A stretch of DNA of 64,000 bases from CAZEAC01 sp964510065 (GCA_964510065.1 CAZEAC010000015.1:9610-73609); one strand, 5' to 3'; shown: positions 53,229 through 62,630, counted from the stretch's first letter. Numbers and translations are program-made. The notes: generated from the letters alone by a model not told the origin.

Positions 53229-54134
53229 ATGCCGATCCATCACAGATTTCAAACGCTATTCTCCGGTTTTCTTATTGGTGCCCTGTGGATACTCGCTACT
53301 AGCTGCTATTGCGAGGACACCAGCCTCCTTTCAATCCATCAGGACTCGCCACGGGGCTTTACCTTGGGCCTCACCCGATCAGGTAACAAGCCCCTGTATT
53401 ATCTGCAGGTATTTTGTGAGCAAATTAACGCGCAGCCAGAAATTGAGGTTGTGCCCAATCCAATGCGAATTGTTATCGACTTTCCGGGAATTCGTTTCGC
53501 CAAAAACCGCACTTTCGAGATCAAATCAGACAAGCGGCTTAAACAGCTGCGTTTTGGAAGTCATGCGGAGCGTGGTCGAATAGTCCTAGATATACAAGCA
53601 GATCAGGCTCCCGAGATTGTAAAAACGGTGACGGAGAAACAGCATGTTATCACGTTCGGTTGGGACGACGTCTCTACTAAGGCGGTAGGAACTGCGACGG
53701 CGTCCGCCACACCAAGCCCAAATCCCACACCAAGCCAGAGTGCATTCGCCTCTCAGGTACCAACATCTTCGATAACGCCAGCTCCTTCACTCATTAAAGG
53801 TGGCGCCACTATTGATGCAATCAATAGCGCATCAGCCACCGCACTTGCTGATATCGTATTTCAACCTGCTACCCGCAGCGTCATAGTCAAAATGACTCAG
53901 CCTTCGACACATACTTTTTCGAGACGAGATCTTACTTCGTTCGTTCTCACACTTAGCTCATGCGCGATTAATGACCGTCGGCTCGCCGCTGCAAGATTTC
54001 CCGAAGGCGATTTTCCTCATTTTCGATTTGCACAGGGACGCGCAGTCAATGGCACATGCGAAGTGGTGATCGGAGTCGATCCGAATACAGAACTCAAAGC
54101 AGCCGCGCAAGGAACGACTATAGAGATAAAATAA
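53229..54134 (+). CDS. Exported AMIN-domain protein
   Basis: The 301-residue product has a signal peptide (hydrophobic 10-25, then SCYCED). Two AMIN-like beta domains are joined by a Pro/Ser/Thr linker (about 160-190, TPSPNPTPSQ). The first shows MRIVIDFPGIRF and GRIVLDIQADQAPEI; the second DIVFQPATRSVIVKM. AMIN domains bring periplasmic proteins such as cell-wall amidases and secretin subunits to peptidoglycan. No catalytic domain is present here. The Cys at 26 has a poor lipobox. Confidence 0.75.
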   Translation: MPIHHRFQTLFSGFLIGALWILATSCYCEDTSLLSIHQDSPRGFTLGLTRSGNKPLYYLQVFCEQINAQPEIEVVPNPMRIVIDFPGIRFAKNRTFEIKSDKRLKQLRFGSHAERGRIVLDIQADQAPEIVKTVTEKQHVITFGWDDVSTKAVGTATASATPSPNPTPSQSAFASQVPTSSITPAPSLIKGGATIDAINSASATALADIVFQPATRSVIVKMTQPSTHTFSRRDLTSFVLTLSSCAINDRRLAAARFPEGDFPHFRFAQGRAVNGTCEVVIGVDPNTELKAAAQGTTIEIK

Positions 54135-54180
54135 TAGCGTATATAAGTACACCGTAGCGTACATTTTCTGACTTCTTCCC

Positions 54181-54250
54181 ATCCCTGTGCTCTCCGTGAC
54201 TCCGTGGTTTCTCAAAGTAAAATAACCACCGAGGTCACAGAGAACACAGA
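54181..54250. repeat. Second copy of the CTCTGTG palindrome family
   Basis: ATCCCTGTGCTCTCCGTGAC and CCGTGGTTT (54181-54210) pair imperfectly with AACCACCGAGGTCACAGAGA and beyond (54224-54250). The left arm differs by only a few bases from 20621-20650. Like that copy, it lies at a convergent junction, here between the AMIN gene and cheB. Confidence 0.75.
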
Positions 54251-54292
54251 GACAGAGCCGAGCAAAGAGAAAATTGATGATAGTACCGTGTA

Positions 54293-55351
54293 CTACGCCG
54301 TCGTTCGAGAACTATGCTCGGTTACTCGAGCACTTGCAAAATGTAAGATTCTCGCCGCTATTTTGTCGAGCGGGACTACGTGCTCGACGCCTCCAGCCTC
54401 AAAGGCGGCCTTCGGCATGCCGTACACGACACAGCTTTTCTCGTCCTGTCCTATCGTAACTGCGCCAGCCTCCCGCATCTTTACTATGCCCTGCGCCCCA
54501 TCGGCACCCATTCCGGTGAGAATAACTGCGATTGCATTCCGCCCAAGTGTCTGCGCAGCTGATCGAAAAAGAACATCCACTGCCGGCCGATGGTGACCCA
54601 CAAGAGGACCATCTTTAACTTCAACATAGTAGCGTGCGCCCGAACGCTTAACCAGCGTATGGAAATTTCCCGGCGCAATTAAAACTTTTCCTGTTGCGAT
54701 AGTATCGCCATCGACAGCCTCACTCACTTCCATTTGGCAGATCTGATTAAGTCGATCAGCAAAAGCTTTTGTGAAGCCCGCTGGCATATGTTGGACAATA
54801 ACGGTGCCCGGACAATTGCTTGGAAGCCGGGAGAGCACGTCTTCAATTGCCCTCGTTCCACCGGTCGAGGCACCAAGTACCACAACCTGATCAGTTGTTT
54901 GAATGAGCGCAGGAAGAGCTGTCGGAGCAGTCGCAGCTTTCGCGGTCAAAAGACTCATATTTGCGGTCGCCGCAGAGCGAATCTTTTGACGTAAAGTCGT
55001 CGACATATCACCAATCGAATAAGCTGCCCCTGGCTTTGCAAGGACTTCGACGGCTCCGCACTTTATGGCTTCCAAGGCCACCGCCGACCCTTCTTGGCTG
55101 AGCGAGGAAACTACGATGACTGGAAGCGGATAATGAGTCATCAGCTTCCGAAGAAACGTGAGACCATCCATTCTCGGCATCTCGATATCCAAGGTAACGA
55201 CATCAGGCTTTAACTCGACAATTTTGTCGCGCGCAACATAAGGATCAGAAGCCGTACCCACCACGGCAATCTCTGGATCGAGCGCAAGCTCACGCTCCAA
55301 TGTCTGTCGGACAATTGCGGAGTCATCGACAATAAGAACCCGAATAGGCAC
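54293..55351 (-). CDS. cheB: Chemotaxis methylesterase CheB
   Basis: The 352-residue product has a receiver domain (Asp55 in VVTLDIEMPRMDG) and a methylesterase/amidase domain with Ser162 in VVLGASTGGT, His188 in IVQHMPAGFT and Asp284 in ILTGMGADGAQG. It removes receptor methyl groups and is activated by CheA. It is the last gene of the minus-strand che operon, three bases after cheX. Confidence 0.95.
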   Translation of the reverse strand: MPIRVLIVDDSAIVRQTLERELALDPEIAVVGTASDPYVARDKIVELKPDVVTLDIEMPRMDGLTFLRKLMTHYPLPVIVVSSLSQEGSAVALEAIKCGAVEVLAKPGAAYSIGDMSTTLRQKIRSAATANMSLLTAKAATAPTALPALIQTTDQVVVLGASTGGTRAIEDVLSRLPSNCPGTVIVQHMPAGFTKAFADRLNQICQMEVSEAVDGDTIATGKVLIAPGNFHTLVKRSGARYYVEVKDGPLVGHHRPAVDVLFRSAAQTLGRNAIAVILTGMGADGAQGIVKMREAGAVTIGQDEKSCVVYGMPKAAFEAGGVEHVVPLDKIAARILHFASARVTEHSSRTTA

Positions 55352-55354
55352 AGA

Positions 55355-55819
55355 CTACTCCTTCATACTAAACGTTACCGCCAGAGGCGCGTCATCGCCT
55401 GTGAACCCAAACACCACCTTGCGAGCTACAAATCGCTCAAAATCGGAGTAAGGAATTGTAGTGACGTTCGGATTAAGCAACTTGAACACAAGTTCTTCGC
55501 CATATGCCTCGGTAATAAAGTTGCCGGTGAGCACGTTGCCCATCTCTCTAAAGGCGTCCATGCATTCGGCATCTGAAATCTCCGAGGGGTCCATAGAGCC
55601 CAATAAATTTGTAGCCAGCGCTTGCAAAAAGGGCTTTTGCGCGACTATCGAAAGCCCTCCGCTCAATGCACCATCGCCTACAATATCGACCCACGACATA
55701 TACACGGGCTCGTTGCGATCGAAGGTTTCCGCAGAGAGCTCAAGCGGCTCGACAAGCATCATCGCCCAATCCTGCAACACACGTTCAGTCACGATTTTTA
55801 AGGGATGTTTGTCTTTCAT
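55355..55819 (-). CDS. cheX: CheX/CheC-like phosphatase
   Basis: The 154-residue product has the helix AFREMGNVLTGNFITEAYG, which fits the E-x(2)-N catalytic pattern of CheX/CheC phosphatases. The following beta segments end VVFGFTGDDAPLAVTF. It should remove phosphate from CheY-P. It overlaps the cheY gene by four bases. Only one clear catalytic helix is seen, which favours CheX over CheC. Confidence 0.75.
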   Translation of the reverse strand: MKDKHPLKIVTERVLQDWAMMLVEPLELSAETFDRNEPVYMSWVDIVGDGALSGGLSIVAQKPFLQALATNLLGSMDPSEISDAECMDAFREMGNVLTGNFITEAYGEELVFKLLNPNVTTIPYSDFERFVARKVVFGFTGDDAPLAVTFSMKE

Positions 55820-56205
55820 ACATTTTTTACCGGTCCCAAAATGGTTTCAATGGTCTCAACAAGAACTTCGGGCGTTACAGGTTTTCGAAGATAGGCCTTT
55901 ACTCCATTATGTAAGAGCAGCTCGCGTCTCTCTTTGCTCCCTTCTGTCGAGACAACCACCACCGGAGTATCTTTCCATCGCTCATCAGCACGCATCCGTT
56001 CAACAAACTCGACCCCATCCATCACCGGCATATTGATGTCTAGAAAAATGATATCAATCCAATGCTTGGCAAGAGTCTCCAGTGCGACCTTCCCGTTCTC
56101 AGCTTCATGAAAGGAATTTACGGGAATCGAAGTCATACCAAAGCACTTGAGCAGTACTTTGCGCACAATGCTCGAATCGTCAACAATTAAAACGTTAAAA
56201 GCCAT
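55816..56205 (-). CDS. cheY: CheY-like chemotaxis response regulator
   Basis: The 129-residue product is a lone receiver: NVLIVDDSSIVRKVLLKCFG, phospho-Asp in IIFLDINMPVMDG, Thr in VVVSTEG and Lys in LRKPVTPE. Position between cheD and cheX supports a role as CheY, binding FliM when phosphorylated. Confidence 0.9.
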   Translation of the reverse strand: MAFNVLIVDDSSIVRKVLLKCFGMTSIPVNSFHEAENGKVALETLAKHWIDIIFLDINMPVMDGVEFVERMRADERWKDTPVVVVSTEGSKERRELLLHNGVKAYLRKPVTPEVLVETIETILGPVKNV

Positions 56206-56214
56206 ATTCCTCCG

Positions 56215-56700
56215 TTACAGTTCTCTGGTCTCGCCGTTTACCTTAAGCGTGGTCACTCCGTTTTGCATATAAAGTGTGAGCGTACGACTTACGCTGTCGC
56301 CTACATCTTCAGCCTTAAGAATCAGAGAGTTCTTCCACATTATTTTTTTAAGCACCGAATAATTGCGCTTGCCTATTTCGAACACATTATTATCGTCATT
56401 AATGTTTGCGCCGCCCACCGCGACGATTCGCAGCCTCTTCTTATCAGCACCTTTCTGCATTAGGTCGTCGAGCAGGAGCGCAAAGCCAGTGTCAACGTAC
56501 ATACAAGGATTGTTTGAGGCTTTCTGTGGATCCGATTTGGAGAGAGGTAGCAAACAGTGCACGATGCCACCTATGCCAGCGACCTGATCATATGCCGCAA
56601 TACCGAGGCAAGAACCCAAATTCGGCGCAACGATAATGTCTGTGGGCGATCCACTGACCTTCATTTGAGCGATTCCCACGAGAAACTGATTATCCGTCAC
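56215..56700 (-). CDS. cheD: Chemoreceptor glutamine deamidase CheD
   Basis: The 161-residue product has the catalytic Cys31 in NLGSCLGIAAYD and His48 in GGIVHCLLPLS, with VAVGGANIN supplying the third site. CheD deamidates receptor glutamines and partners CheC-type phosphatases. It is coupled to cheR (ATGA overlap). Confidence 0.94.
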   Translation of the reverse strand: MTDNQFLVGIAQMKVSGSPTDIIVAPNLGSCLGIAAYDQVAGIGGIVHCLLPLSKSDPQKASNNPCMYVDTGFALLLDDLMQKGADKKRLRIVAVGGANINDDNNVFEIGKRNYSVLKKIMWKNSLILKAEDVGDSVSRTLTLYMQNGVTTLKVNGETREL

Positions 56701-57494
56701 TTACATCTCCGAAAGACTGACGCATTTACTTTATCTAATTTGTGGTCGACATTGAGGAGGTTCTCGGAATGGCTCACAAACAGATAACCTCCAGTTCCGA
56801 GAAGTTTTTCAAATTGTTGGACAATCGACTCACGTGTTGAGTTATCGAAATAGATCATCACGTTTCGACAAAAAATGATATCGAATGGCCCTCGCAATTT
56901 ATAAGGCTGTTCGACAAGATTGAGTCGCTTAAAGAGAATCCTCTCGACAACGTCACGGTTTACTCGCCAGTTTAAATCATCTATTCGCGTGAGATACTTA
57001 TGACGAATGTCTTGCCGAATCTTCGAGACAACAGTATCCGAATATACTGCACACGCCGCACGCCGAAGCACGGTCAGCGAGATGTCCGTGGCGAGTATTT
57101 TCAGTTTGGTCCTGGTTCCAGACAGTGCTTCCAAGCCTTCGAAGGCCAAAGTATAGGGCTCTTCTCCGCTTGAAGCCGCTGCGCACCAAATCTTAACTTC
57201 ATCGCGACCACGCTTTGCGAGGTCAGCGAGAATAGTCCGATAAAGTTCGAAGTGCGCCGCCTCACGATAAAAATATGTTACGTTCGTCGAAACAACATCC
57301 AAGAGTGCTACAAGCTCATTACCGGAGACATCGAGCTCAAGTATTCTTAGATACTCTGATTCAGAATCAATTCCTAGCGCCTTAAGCCGTTTCTGAATTC
57401 GGCTGCTAAGAAGCGGAACTTTCTGCTCGGTGAGCACTATCCCGCTTTCACGGTATATCAGCTTCTGAAAAGCCTCGAATATTTCGGCTTCCAT
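56697..57494 (-). CDS. cheR: Chemotaxis protein methyltransferase CheR
   Basis: The 265-residue product has the N-terminal helical domain (IYRESGIVLTEQKVPLLSSR) and an SAM-binding domain (IWCAAASSGEEPYTLAFEGLE, LATDIS, IIFCRNVMIYFD, GGYLFVSHSENL). It methylates receptor glutamates. The ATG at 57494 lies eight bases after the cheA stop; an upstream start would overlap cheA by about 145 bases and adds unmatched residues. Confidence 0.94.
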   Translation of the reverse strand: MEAEIFEAFQKLIYRESGIVLTEQKVPLLSSRIQKRLKALGIDSESEYLRILELDVSGNELVALLDVVSTNVTYFYREAAHFELYRTILADLAKRGRDEVKIWCAAASSGEEPYTLAFEGLEALSGTRTKLKILATDISLTVLRRAACAVYSDTVVSKIRQDIRHKYLTRIDDLNWRVNRDVVERILFKRLNLVEQPYKLRGPFDIIFCRNVMIYFDNSTRESIVQQFEKLLGTGGYLFVSHSENLLNVDHKLDKVNASVFRRCK

Positions 57495-57502
57495 AGAGTT
57501 TG

Positions 57503-60028
57503 CTAGTGTATTCTCTGAGTCCCCAACGATTGACTGTCGGCCTGTAATGGAAGTTGACCATCGAAACGGTACGACGAGCGCGCTAATTCCACCAATGACC
57601 GAATGTCGAGAATGAGCGCCACGCTTCCGCCCGGCATGATTGAGCATCCCGCGAATCCTTTGCCAGTGCCAAACATCTCACCGATGCTCTTAATTACTGT
57701 CGAGCACTCACCCAAGATCTCATCGACCATCAGGGCGACGAGCTCGGATCCATTCTCCACAATTACTAAGGTGGCTCTCTCCGGATCCTTGAATTCAGCT
57801 TCTATCCCGTAAAGCTCCGACAGCCGATACAGTGGCAAGTAGCGTCCGCGGAAATGAAATGTTTCGCCCCTGTCGAGCGTCGCATTGAGCATCGTTGATT
57901 TTGCCTGAATAAATTCAACGATTGACAGACTCGGAACAAGAAAATGCTCGTTCCCAACGCGAATCTGCACACCATCCATAATGGCAAGTGTCAAGGGAAG
58001 CTCAATGGTAAATGTCGACCCCTTGTCGATCTCCGACTCTATGTGGATTCTGCCGCGAAGGCTTTCAACATTCCGGCGCACAACATCCATACCGACGCCC
58101 CGCCCCGAGATATCGGTAACAACGGCCGCAGTCGAGAACCCGGCTGCAAAGATCAATTGATACGCCTCATTGTCTGAAAGCTTCTGCCCATCTTTGATAA
58201 GCCCTTTCTCCATTGCCTTCGCTATTAACTTTTCGGGGTTCAGACCCTTTCCATCATCGCTAATACGGATATGAATGCTTCCTCCAGCATGGAATGCAGA
58301 AAGCGATACTCGTCCAACCTTTGATTTTCCTTTCTTTTCTCGATCGTCAGGCATCTCAACGCCGTGGTCGAGAGAATTACGAACCATATGCATCAAAGGG
58401 TCAGCGAGCTTATCAATGAGGTTTCGGTCTAGCTCGGTGTCCTCACCTTCCATTGTAAACTCGATCTCTTTTCCCAGTTTTCTACTGGTATCCCAGACAA
58501 GCCGCGACATTTTCTGAAAGAGCCCCTTTATCGGAACAAGGCGCATCGACATGCCAATATCCTGCAACTCACGCGAAAACTTCTCGACACGATGTGTCGA
58601 GTCCATAACTCTCTCGTGGTCAGGAAGCAGCTCACGACAATGTCGNNNNNNNNNNGAATATATAACCATTTCACCGATTGAATCGATAAGCTGGTCAAGC
58701 CGAGCGGTATCGACTTTTACAAAACTTTTGACCGCGACTTTGTCGGCCTTACTCTCACCGGAGCTTGGCTCTTTTCCATTATTGACGGCCCCACTCTTCG
58801 CCGGTTCGCGGTCGTTATTCTCTTTCGTGGTGGCCGCAATGACCGGAGCACTCCCTATTGGCGTGCCAGCGCCATAGGCCGTCAAAGATGCCAGAAACTT
58901 TTCTGAAGCTGGCTCGAATACCATTGTTCCATCAGCAAGCGATGCCTTTCGTGCCCGAGCAAGCACCTGCTTTTGGAGATCGATGTAGGTAAGGAGTAGC
59001 CCAACGAGTTCCTGATCAAGAGTGCGCTTATCTTCACGCACTTCCACAAGATAGTTTTCAAGTATGTGCGAGCACTTGGTCATCTCTTCAAGACCGAAGT
59101 ATGCTGAGCCACCCTTGATAGAATGTACCGCTCGAAAAATAGTATCAATGGCGTCTCGATTGAAAGAGCCCTCGGAATCAAGAAGCACGCCTTCAACGTT
59201 GGATAGGTGCTCTTCGGCCTCAGCCGCAAATTCGACAAGAATCTCCTTCTCGCCCTGCAGGACGTAAGATCCTCCTACCTTTTCAGAAGCACTTGAGGAA
59301 TTTGCAACAGCGGCTGGCGTGGCTGGAAGAGCGCATTTCTCCTGTGACACGTTGTTCATCGTCATATTCTGAGACAGGAAGTCGCTGGAACTCTTTGCCG
59401 GTTTATCTCCCTGTGTCAACGCATTCAAGAAGCTTGTTACCCACTCTTTAAACTCGAGCAAGAGTTCAATGCAGGAGGCTGCAGGTACCTCTACCAGCTT
59501 ATTCTCGATTTCGTGTGCGACTTTTTCGATACCAAGGAGTCCAATTGAACCGGCGTCGCCTTTAATATTGTGGAGATATCGCTTTACCTGCGTAGTAAAT
59601 TCCTCAGAAGTGCTTTCGAACTTGCTGGCATCGACCAGTGACGACTCAAACTCCTGAAGTAGTAACGTGTGTGTTTCTATAAATTCAGCGAGAAAGCGCT
59701 CGTCAACTTCGTCCGCAATATCGGAATTGGTTTGAGTGACAGCCTTCTGCTCCGAAATGCCGGAGATCGCTGCTGTAGGATTCTCAAGGAATCTTCGAGC
59801 GTTGCTTGTAAACGTAGAGATTTGCGAGACGATATCAGCAGCTGCTTTATTCGCCAAGATGTGCGCGCACATTTTGCTCAGCGGTTCATGCGTCGCATCG
59901 CCAGAGGCCAGTTTCGCGATCTCCTCTATTATCCCGCAAAGTATTGCAATACCCGCAGCATCATCAGCTGCAGTCATTACAATCATTAGTGACAGCTCTT
60001 CTACCTTATCATGTAGTGGGCTCCCCAT
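57503..60028 (-). CDS. cheA: Chemotaxis histidine kinase CheA with two HPt domains
   Basis: The 841-residue product has an N-terminal helical region and a first HPt (YLHNIKGDAGSIG, His153). A second HPt follows (FRAVHSIKGGSAYFG, His302), then a linker, the P3 dimer domain, a HATPase domain (LMHMVRNSLDHGVEMP, ISDDGKGLN, GFSTAAVVTDISGRGVGMDV) and a CheW-like domain. It autophosphorylates and feeds CheY, CheB and CheV. The start has GGGGAGAGG upstream. Ten Ns fall within P3 just after GEMVIY; the frame matches on both sides, but four codons are unknown. Confidence 0.93.
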   Translation of the reverse strand: MGSPLHDKVEELSLMIVMTAADDAAGIAILCGIIEEIAKLASGDATHEPLSKMCAHILANKAAADIVSQISTFTSNARRFLENPTAAISGISEQKAVTQTNSDIADEVDERFLAEFIETHTLLLQEFESSLVDASKFESTSEEFTTQVKRYLHNIKGDAGSIGLLGIEKVAHEIENKLVEVPAASCIELLLEFKEWVTSFLNALTQGDKPAKSSSDFLSQNMTMNNVSQEKCALPATPAAVANSSSASEKVGGSYVLQGEKEILVEFAAEAEEHLSNVEGVLLDSEGSFNRDAIDTIFRAVHSIKGGSAYFGLEEMTKCSHILENYLVEVREDKRTLDQELVGLLLTYIDLQKQVLARARKASLADGTMVFEPASEKFLASLTAYGAGTPIGSAPVIAATTKENNDREPAKSGAVNNGKEPSSGESKADKVAVKSFVKVDTARLDQLIDSIGEMVIYXXXXRHCRELLPDHERVMDSTHRVEKFSRELQDIGMSMRLVPIKGLFQKMSRLVWDTSRKLGKEIEFTMEGEDTELDRNLIDKLADPLMHMVRNSLDHGVEMPDDREKKGKSKVGRVSLSAFHAGGSIHIRISDDGKGLNPEKLIAKAMEKGLIKDGQKLSDNEAYQLIFAAGFSTAAVVTDISGRGVGMDVVRRNVESLRGRIHIESEIDKGSTFTIELPLTLAIMDGVQIRVGNEHFLVPSLSIVEFIQAKSTMLNATLDRGETFHFRGRYLPLYRLSELYGIEAEFKDPERATLVIVENGSELVALMVDEILGECSTVIKSIGEMFGTGKGFAGCSIMPGGSVALILDIRSLVELARSSYRFDGQLPLQADSQSLGTQRIH
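58646..58655. other. Assembly gap of ten Ns inside cheA
   Basis: Ten consecutive undetermined bases lie in the P3 domain coding region. The round number suggests a placeholder, so the true gap length is unknown even though the reading frame continues on both sides. Confidence 0.99.
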
Positions 60029-60172
60029 CTTTTCCTCTCCCCTGTCGTAGTTAGATCTGAATAATGTAGTCGTCGGCCTAAGCGCTTAAGATCTTAAGGC
60101 GGTACCCACGGTCAGTACTTAATTTGCTAACGGCTTCGAAGGTGTATCTGCTCTTGTAGCTCGCGCGAGGCC

Positions 60173-60356
60173 TTAACCCGCAAATCTCACCAGGGTTCTG
60201 CTCCGGCGAGCGATCTGCCCGTAACTCCTGCGGAATCCTTGTCACGAGTGCTCGACAGCCTGTTAGGCTGCCTCCGCCCTCGTTCCGGCGGATTCCTTCG
60301 GATTTACGGGCATCTCGCTCGCCTCGCGACGAACCCTGGTGAGATTTGCGGGTTAA
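60173..60356. mobile_element. 184-bp nested palindrome, MITE-like, between cheA and mcp
   Basis: TTAACCCGCAAATCTCACCA and six more bases (60173-60198) pair exactly with 60331-60356. Inside, GGCGAGCGA-TCTGCCCGTAA pairs imperfectly with TTACGGGCATCTCGCTCGCC, and CAGCCT-GTT-AGGCTG (60256-60270) forms the tip. The whole element folds as one long hairpin. Both ends read TTAA, which could be part of the repeat or a duplicated target. The rest of 60029-60547 holds two short palindromes, CTTAAGATCTTAAG (60085) and TAAGGAA-T-TTCCTTA (60460), but no gene. Confidence 0.75.
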
Positions 60357-60547
60357 CCCGGACTTCTCGTAGCTTTCTGCTGCGGAAAAGTACTTTGCTG
60401 ACTCCGTAAGGCTCTGAAAATACCTGCGATGTAAGCAATATGACGAGACAAATCTATCGTAAGGAATTTCCTTAAGGTCTTTCAGAGTTATTACGATTCC
60501 ACCTTGTAGAGGGCACTGGCCACGCAGCCTATGTGAAGGGGAACGCA

Positions 60548-62617
60548 ATGAAAAAAAGCCTCAGTTTAAAATTCAAAATCGTTATCGGCTTTCTTGCTGT
60601 CGGCCTGATTCCCAGCATCGGATTGGAAGTAAACAGCATGTCACATGCTCGAGAGACACAGGCCGAGCTGGATGAAGGTTTTAAGAACTGGACACTCAAC
60701 ATTGCAGATAAGGTCGATCGCAACCTCTTCGAACGCTATGGTGATGTGCAAGCTTTCGGTTTTAATGCAGCAATTTTCGATGCAACGTCATGGTATAAAC
60801 CGGGTCCCGAATCGAACCCGATAGTTGCCGCGATGAACAATTACGTTGTCGCCTATGGCATGTACTATATCACCACGCTTGTTGACCTAAAGGGCAATGT
60901 TATTGCGGTGAATGATGTTAACCGCGAGGGCAAGCCGATTGATACTAAATACCTCTACGAACAGAACCACGCCGACAAAAAATGGTTTCAAGATAGCCTT
61001 GCAGGGAAGTTCTATACCGAGGAAGGCGCATTAAGTGGAACTGTCGTTGAGAATACCTACATCGATGATGATGTCAAAAAGGTATATGGAGACGAGGGAA
61101 TATCAATTGGATTCTCTGCTCCAGTAAAAGATCCTAGTGGAAAAGTCATTGCCGTGTGGAAAAACACCGCACGCTTCGACCTTGTTGAAGCAGTTATTAA
61201 GGACTCGTCGGCTGTTTTAGCCGCAACAGGCTACAAGAAGGCAGAGATCATCCTCGTTGACCACTCCGGAGTCTTGCTCGCGAAATATGCTCCCGCTACC
61301 TCAGGCAGCGCTGACTTCGCTCGCAATATGCGAGAAATCCTCAAGTTAAACCTCGCCGAATCTGGAGAGGAGTCATTTAAGGATGCTGTCAGCTCAGAAG
61401 AAGGCGTTCGATCCGATATCATCGACAGCGTGACCGGCGAACGGATGGTAGTCGCGCACTCGAAATTACAAGGCGCGCTTGGTTTTATTGGTATGCCCTG
61501 GTCAGTAGTAATTCGCGAGCCATATTCGGAACTTCATGATCATGATATAAAGGCTACTAATGTATCATATATCATTTTTGGAGTCGCCATTGTCGGGATT
61601 ACCCTCAGCGCGATCCTATTTGGAAGATACATTGCTTTGCCAATTGAGCGCATAATCGTAAGCTTACAGCAAGGGTCGCGTGAGCTACGCTCAGCGGCGT
61701 CACAAGTTGCTTCTTCATCTCAGTCGCTCGCGCAGGGCGCCACCGAGCAGGCAGCCTCTCTCGAGGAATCTGCCGCCTCACTAGAGGAAGTAGCGTCGGT
61801 ATCTAAACATAACACTGATAATTCACATCAAGCACAGAATATCGCCGAGAGTGTACGCGCCGCGGCTGACACCGGGGTACAGAATGTCACGGAAATGACC
61901 GCCGCAATTCAAGCGATTAAGAAATCTGCTGATGAGACAGCGCAAATAGTAAAGATAATCGACGAAATTGCATTTCAAACTAACCTTCTCGCACTTAATG
62001 CTGCGGTTGAGGCGGCTCGAGCCGGAGATGCCGGAAAGGGATTTGCCGTGGTTGCCGAGGAAGTTCGCAACCTCGCTCAACGCAGCGCGAACGCCGCAAA
62101 GGAGAGCTCAGAGAAGATTCGTCAGTCGACAGAGCTTGCTGACAACGGAGTGCGCATTACCGCAGACGTCGCACAGTCACTTGGCACTATTAATGAAAAT
62201 GCAGTTAAGTCTGCTGAACTAATGCGGGAAATCGCCGCTTCGGGGAAAGAGCAGACAACTGGCATCACACAAATTAATCAAGCCGTAACTGAGCTCGACA
62301 AGGTAACTCAGCAAAACTCTGCTGCCGCGGAAGAATCCTCAGCTGCGGCGGAAGAGCTTACTGCTCAGGCAACAACACTTGATGAAGTGGTTCAGAACCT
62401 CTCACAAATAATCTATGGGCAATTGAATAACGCTCGGACGGCCGCGAGTGTTGCAGTAAGTCAATCGACTACCGCAGCCAAGAAGGACTCGAAGACTCAG
62501 ACTACAAAGGTCACCATGGTCACTAAAGGTGTGGCAAAGAAAGGCGACCATGCTCCCTCAGCGCGGACCCCGACTCAGATTATTCCTTTAGACGATCAAG
62601 ACTTTCAGGGTTTTTAA
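60548..62617 (+). CDS. Methyl-accepting chemotaxis protein (Cache-type receptor)
   Basis: The 689-residue product has membrane segments at about 10-28 and 339-359 with a Cache-like sensor between (WYKPGPESNPIVAAMNNYV, TLVDLKGNVIAVND, ILVDHSGVLLAKY). The signalling domain tip is EIAFQTNLLALNAAVEAARAG followed by GKGFAVVAEEVRNLAQRSA. No clear HAMP domain follows the second helix. The C-terminus is a flexible tail ending DFQGF, which fits a CheR/CheB-tethering pentapeptide. The ATG at 60548 has AAGGGG upstream; a GTG five codons earlier is less likely. Confidence 0.93.
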   Translation: MKKSLSLKFKIVIGFLAVGLIPSIGLEVNSMSHARETQAELDEGFKNWTLNIADKVDRNLFERYGDVQAFGFNAAIFDATSWYKPGPESNPIVAAMNNYVVAYGMYYITTLVDLKGNVIAVNDVNREGKPIDTKYLYEQNHADKKWFQDSLAGKFYTEEGALSGTVVENTYIDDDVKKVYGDEGISIGFSAPVKDPSGKVIAVWKNTARFDLVEAVIKDSSAVLAATGYKKAEIILVDHSGVLLAKYAPATSGSADFARNMREILKLNLAESGEESFKDAVSSEEGVRSDIIDSVTGERMVVAHSKLQGALGFIGMPWSVVIREPYSELHDHDIKATNVSYIIFGVAIVGITLSAILFGRYIALPIERIIVSLQQGSRELRSAASQVASSSQSLAQGATEQAASLEESAASLEEVASVSKHNTDNSHQAQNIAESVRAAADTGVQNVTEMTAAIQAIKKSADETAQIVKIIDEIAFQTNLLALNAAVEAARAGDAGKGFAVVAEEVRNLAQRSANAAKESSEKIRQSTELADNGVRITADVAQSLGTINENAVKSAELMREIAASGKEQTTGITQINQAVTELDKVTQQNSAAAEESSAAAEELTAQATTLDEVVQNLSQIIYGQLNNARTAASVAVSQSTTAAKKDSKTQTTKVTMVTKGVAKKGDHAPSARTPTQIIPLDDQDFQGF

Positions 62618-62630
62618 TTGAGAACAAGAC

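Noticed and set aside
57495..57647. N-terminal extension of cheR into cheA
   Set aside because: The extra residues do not fit the CheR helical domain and overlap the CheW-like end of cheA.
60533..60547. Alternative GTG start of the chemoreceptor
   Set aside because: The AAGGGG ribosome site would then fall inside the coding sequence; the ATG at 60548 is better placed.
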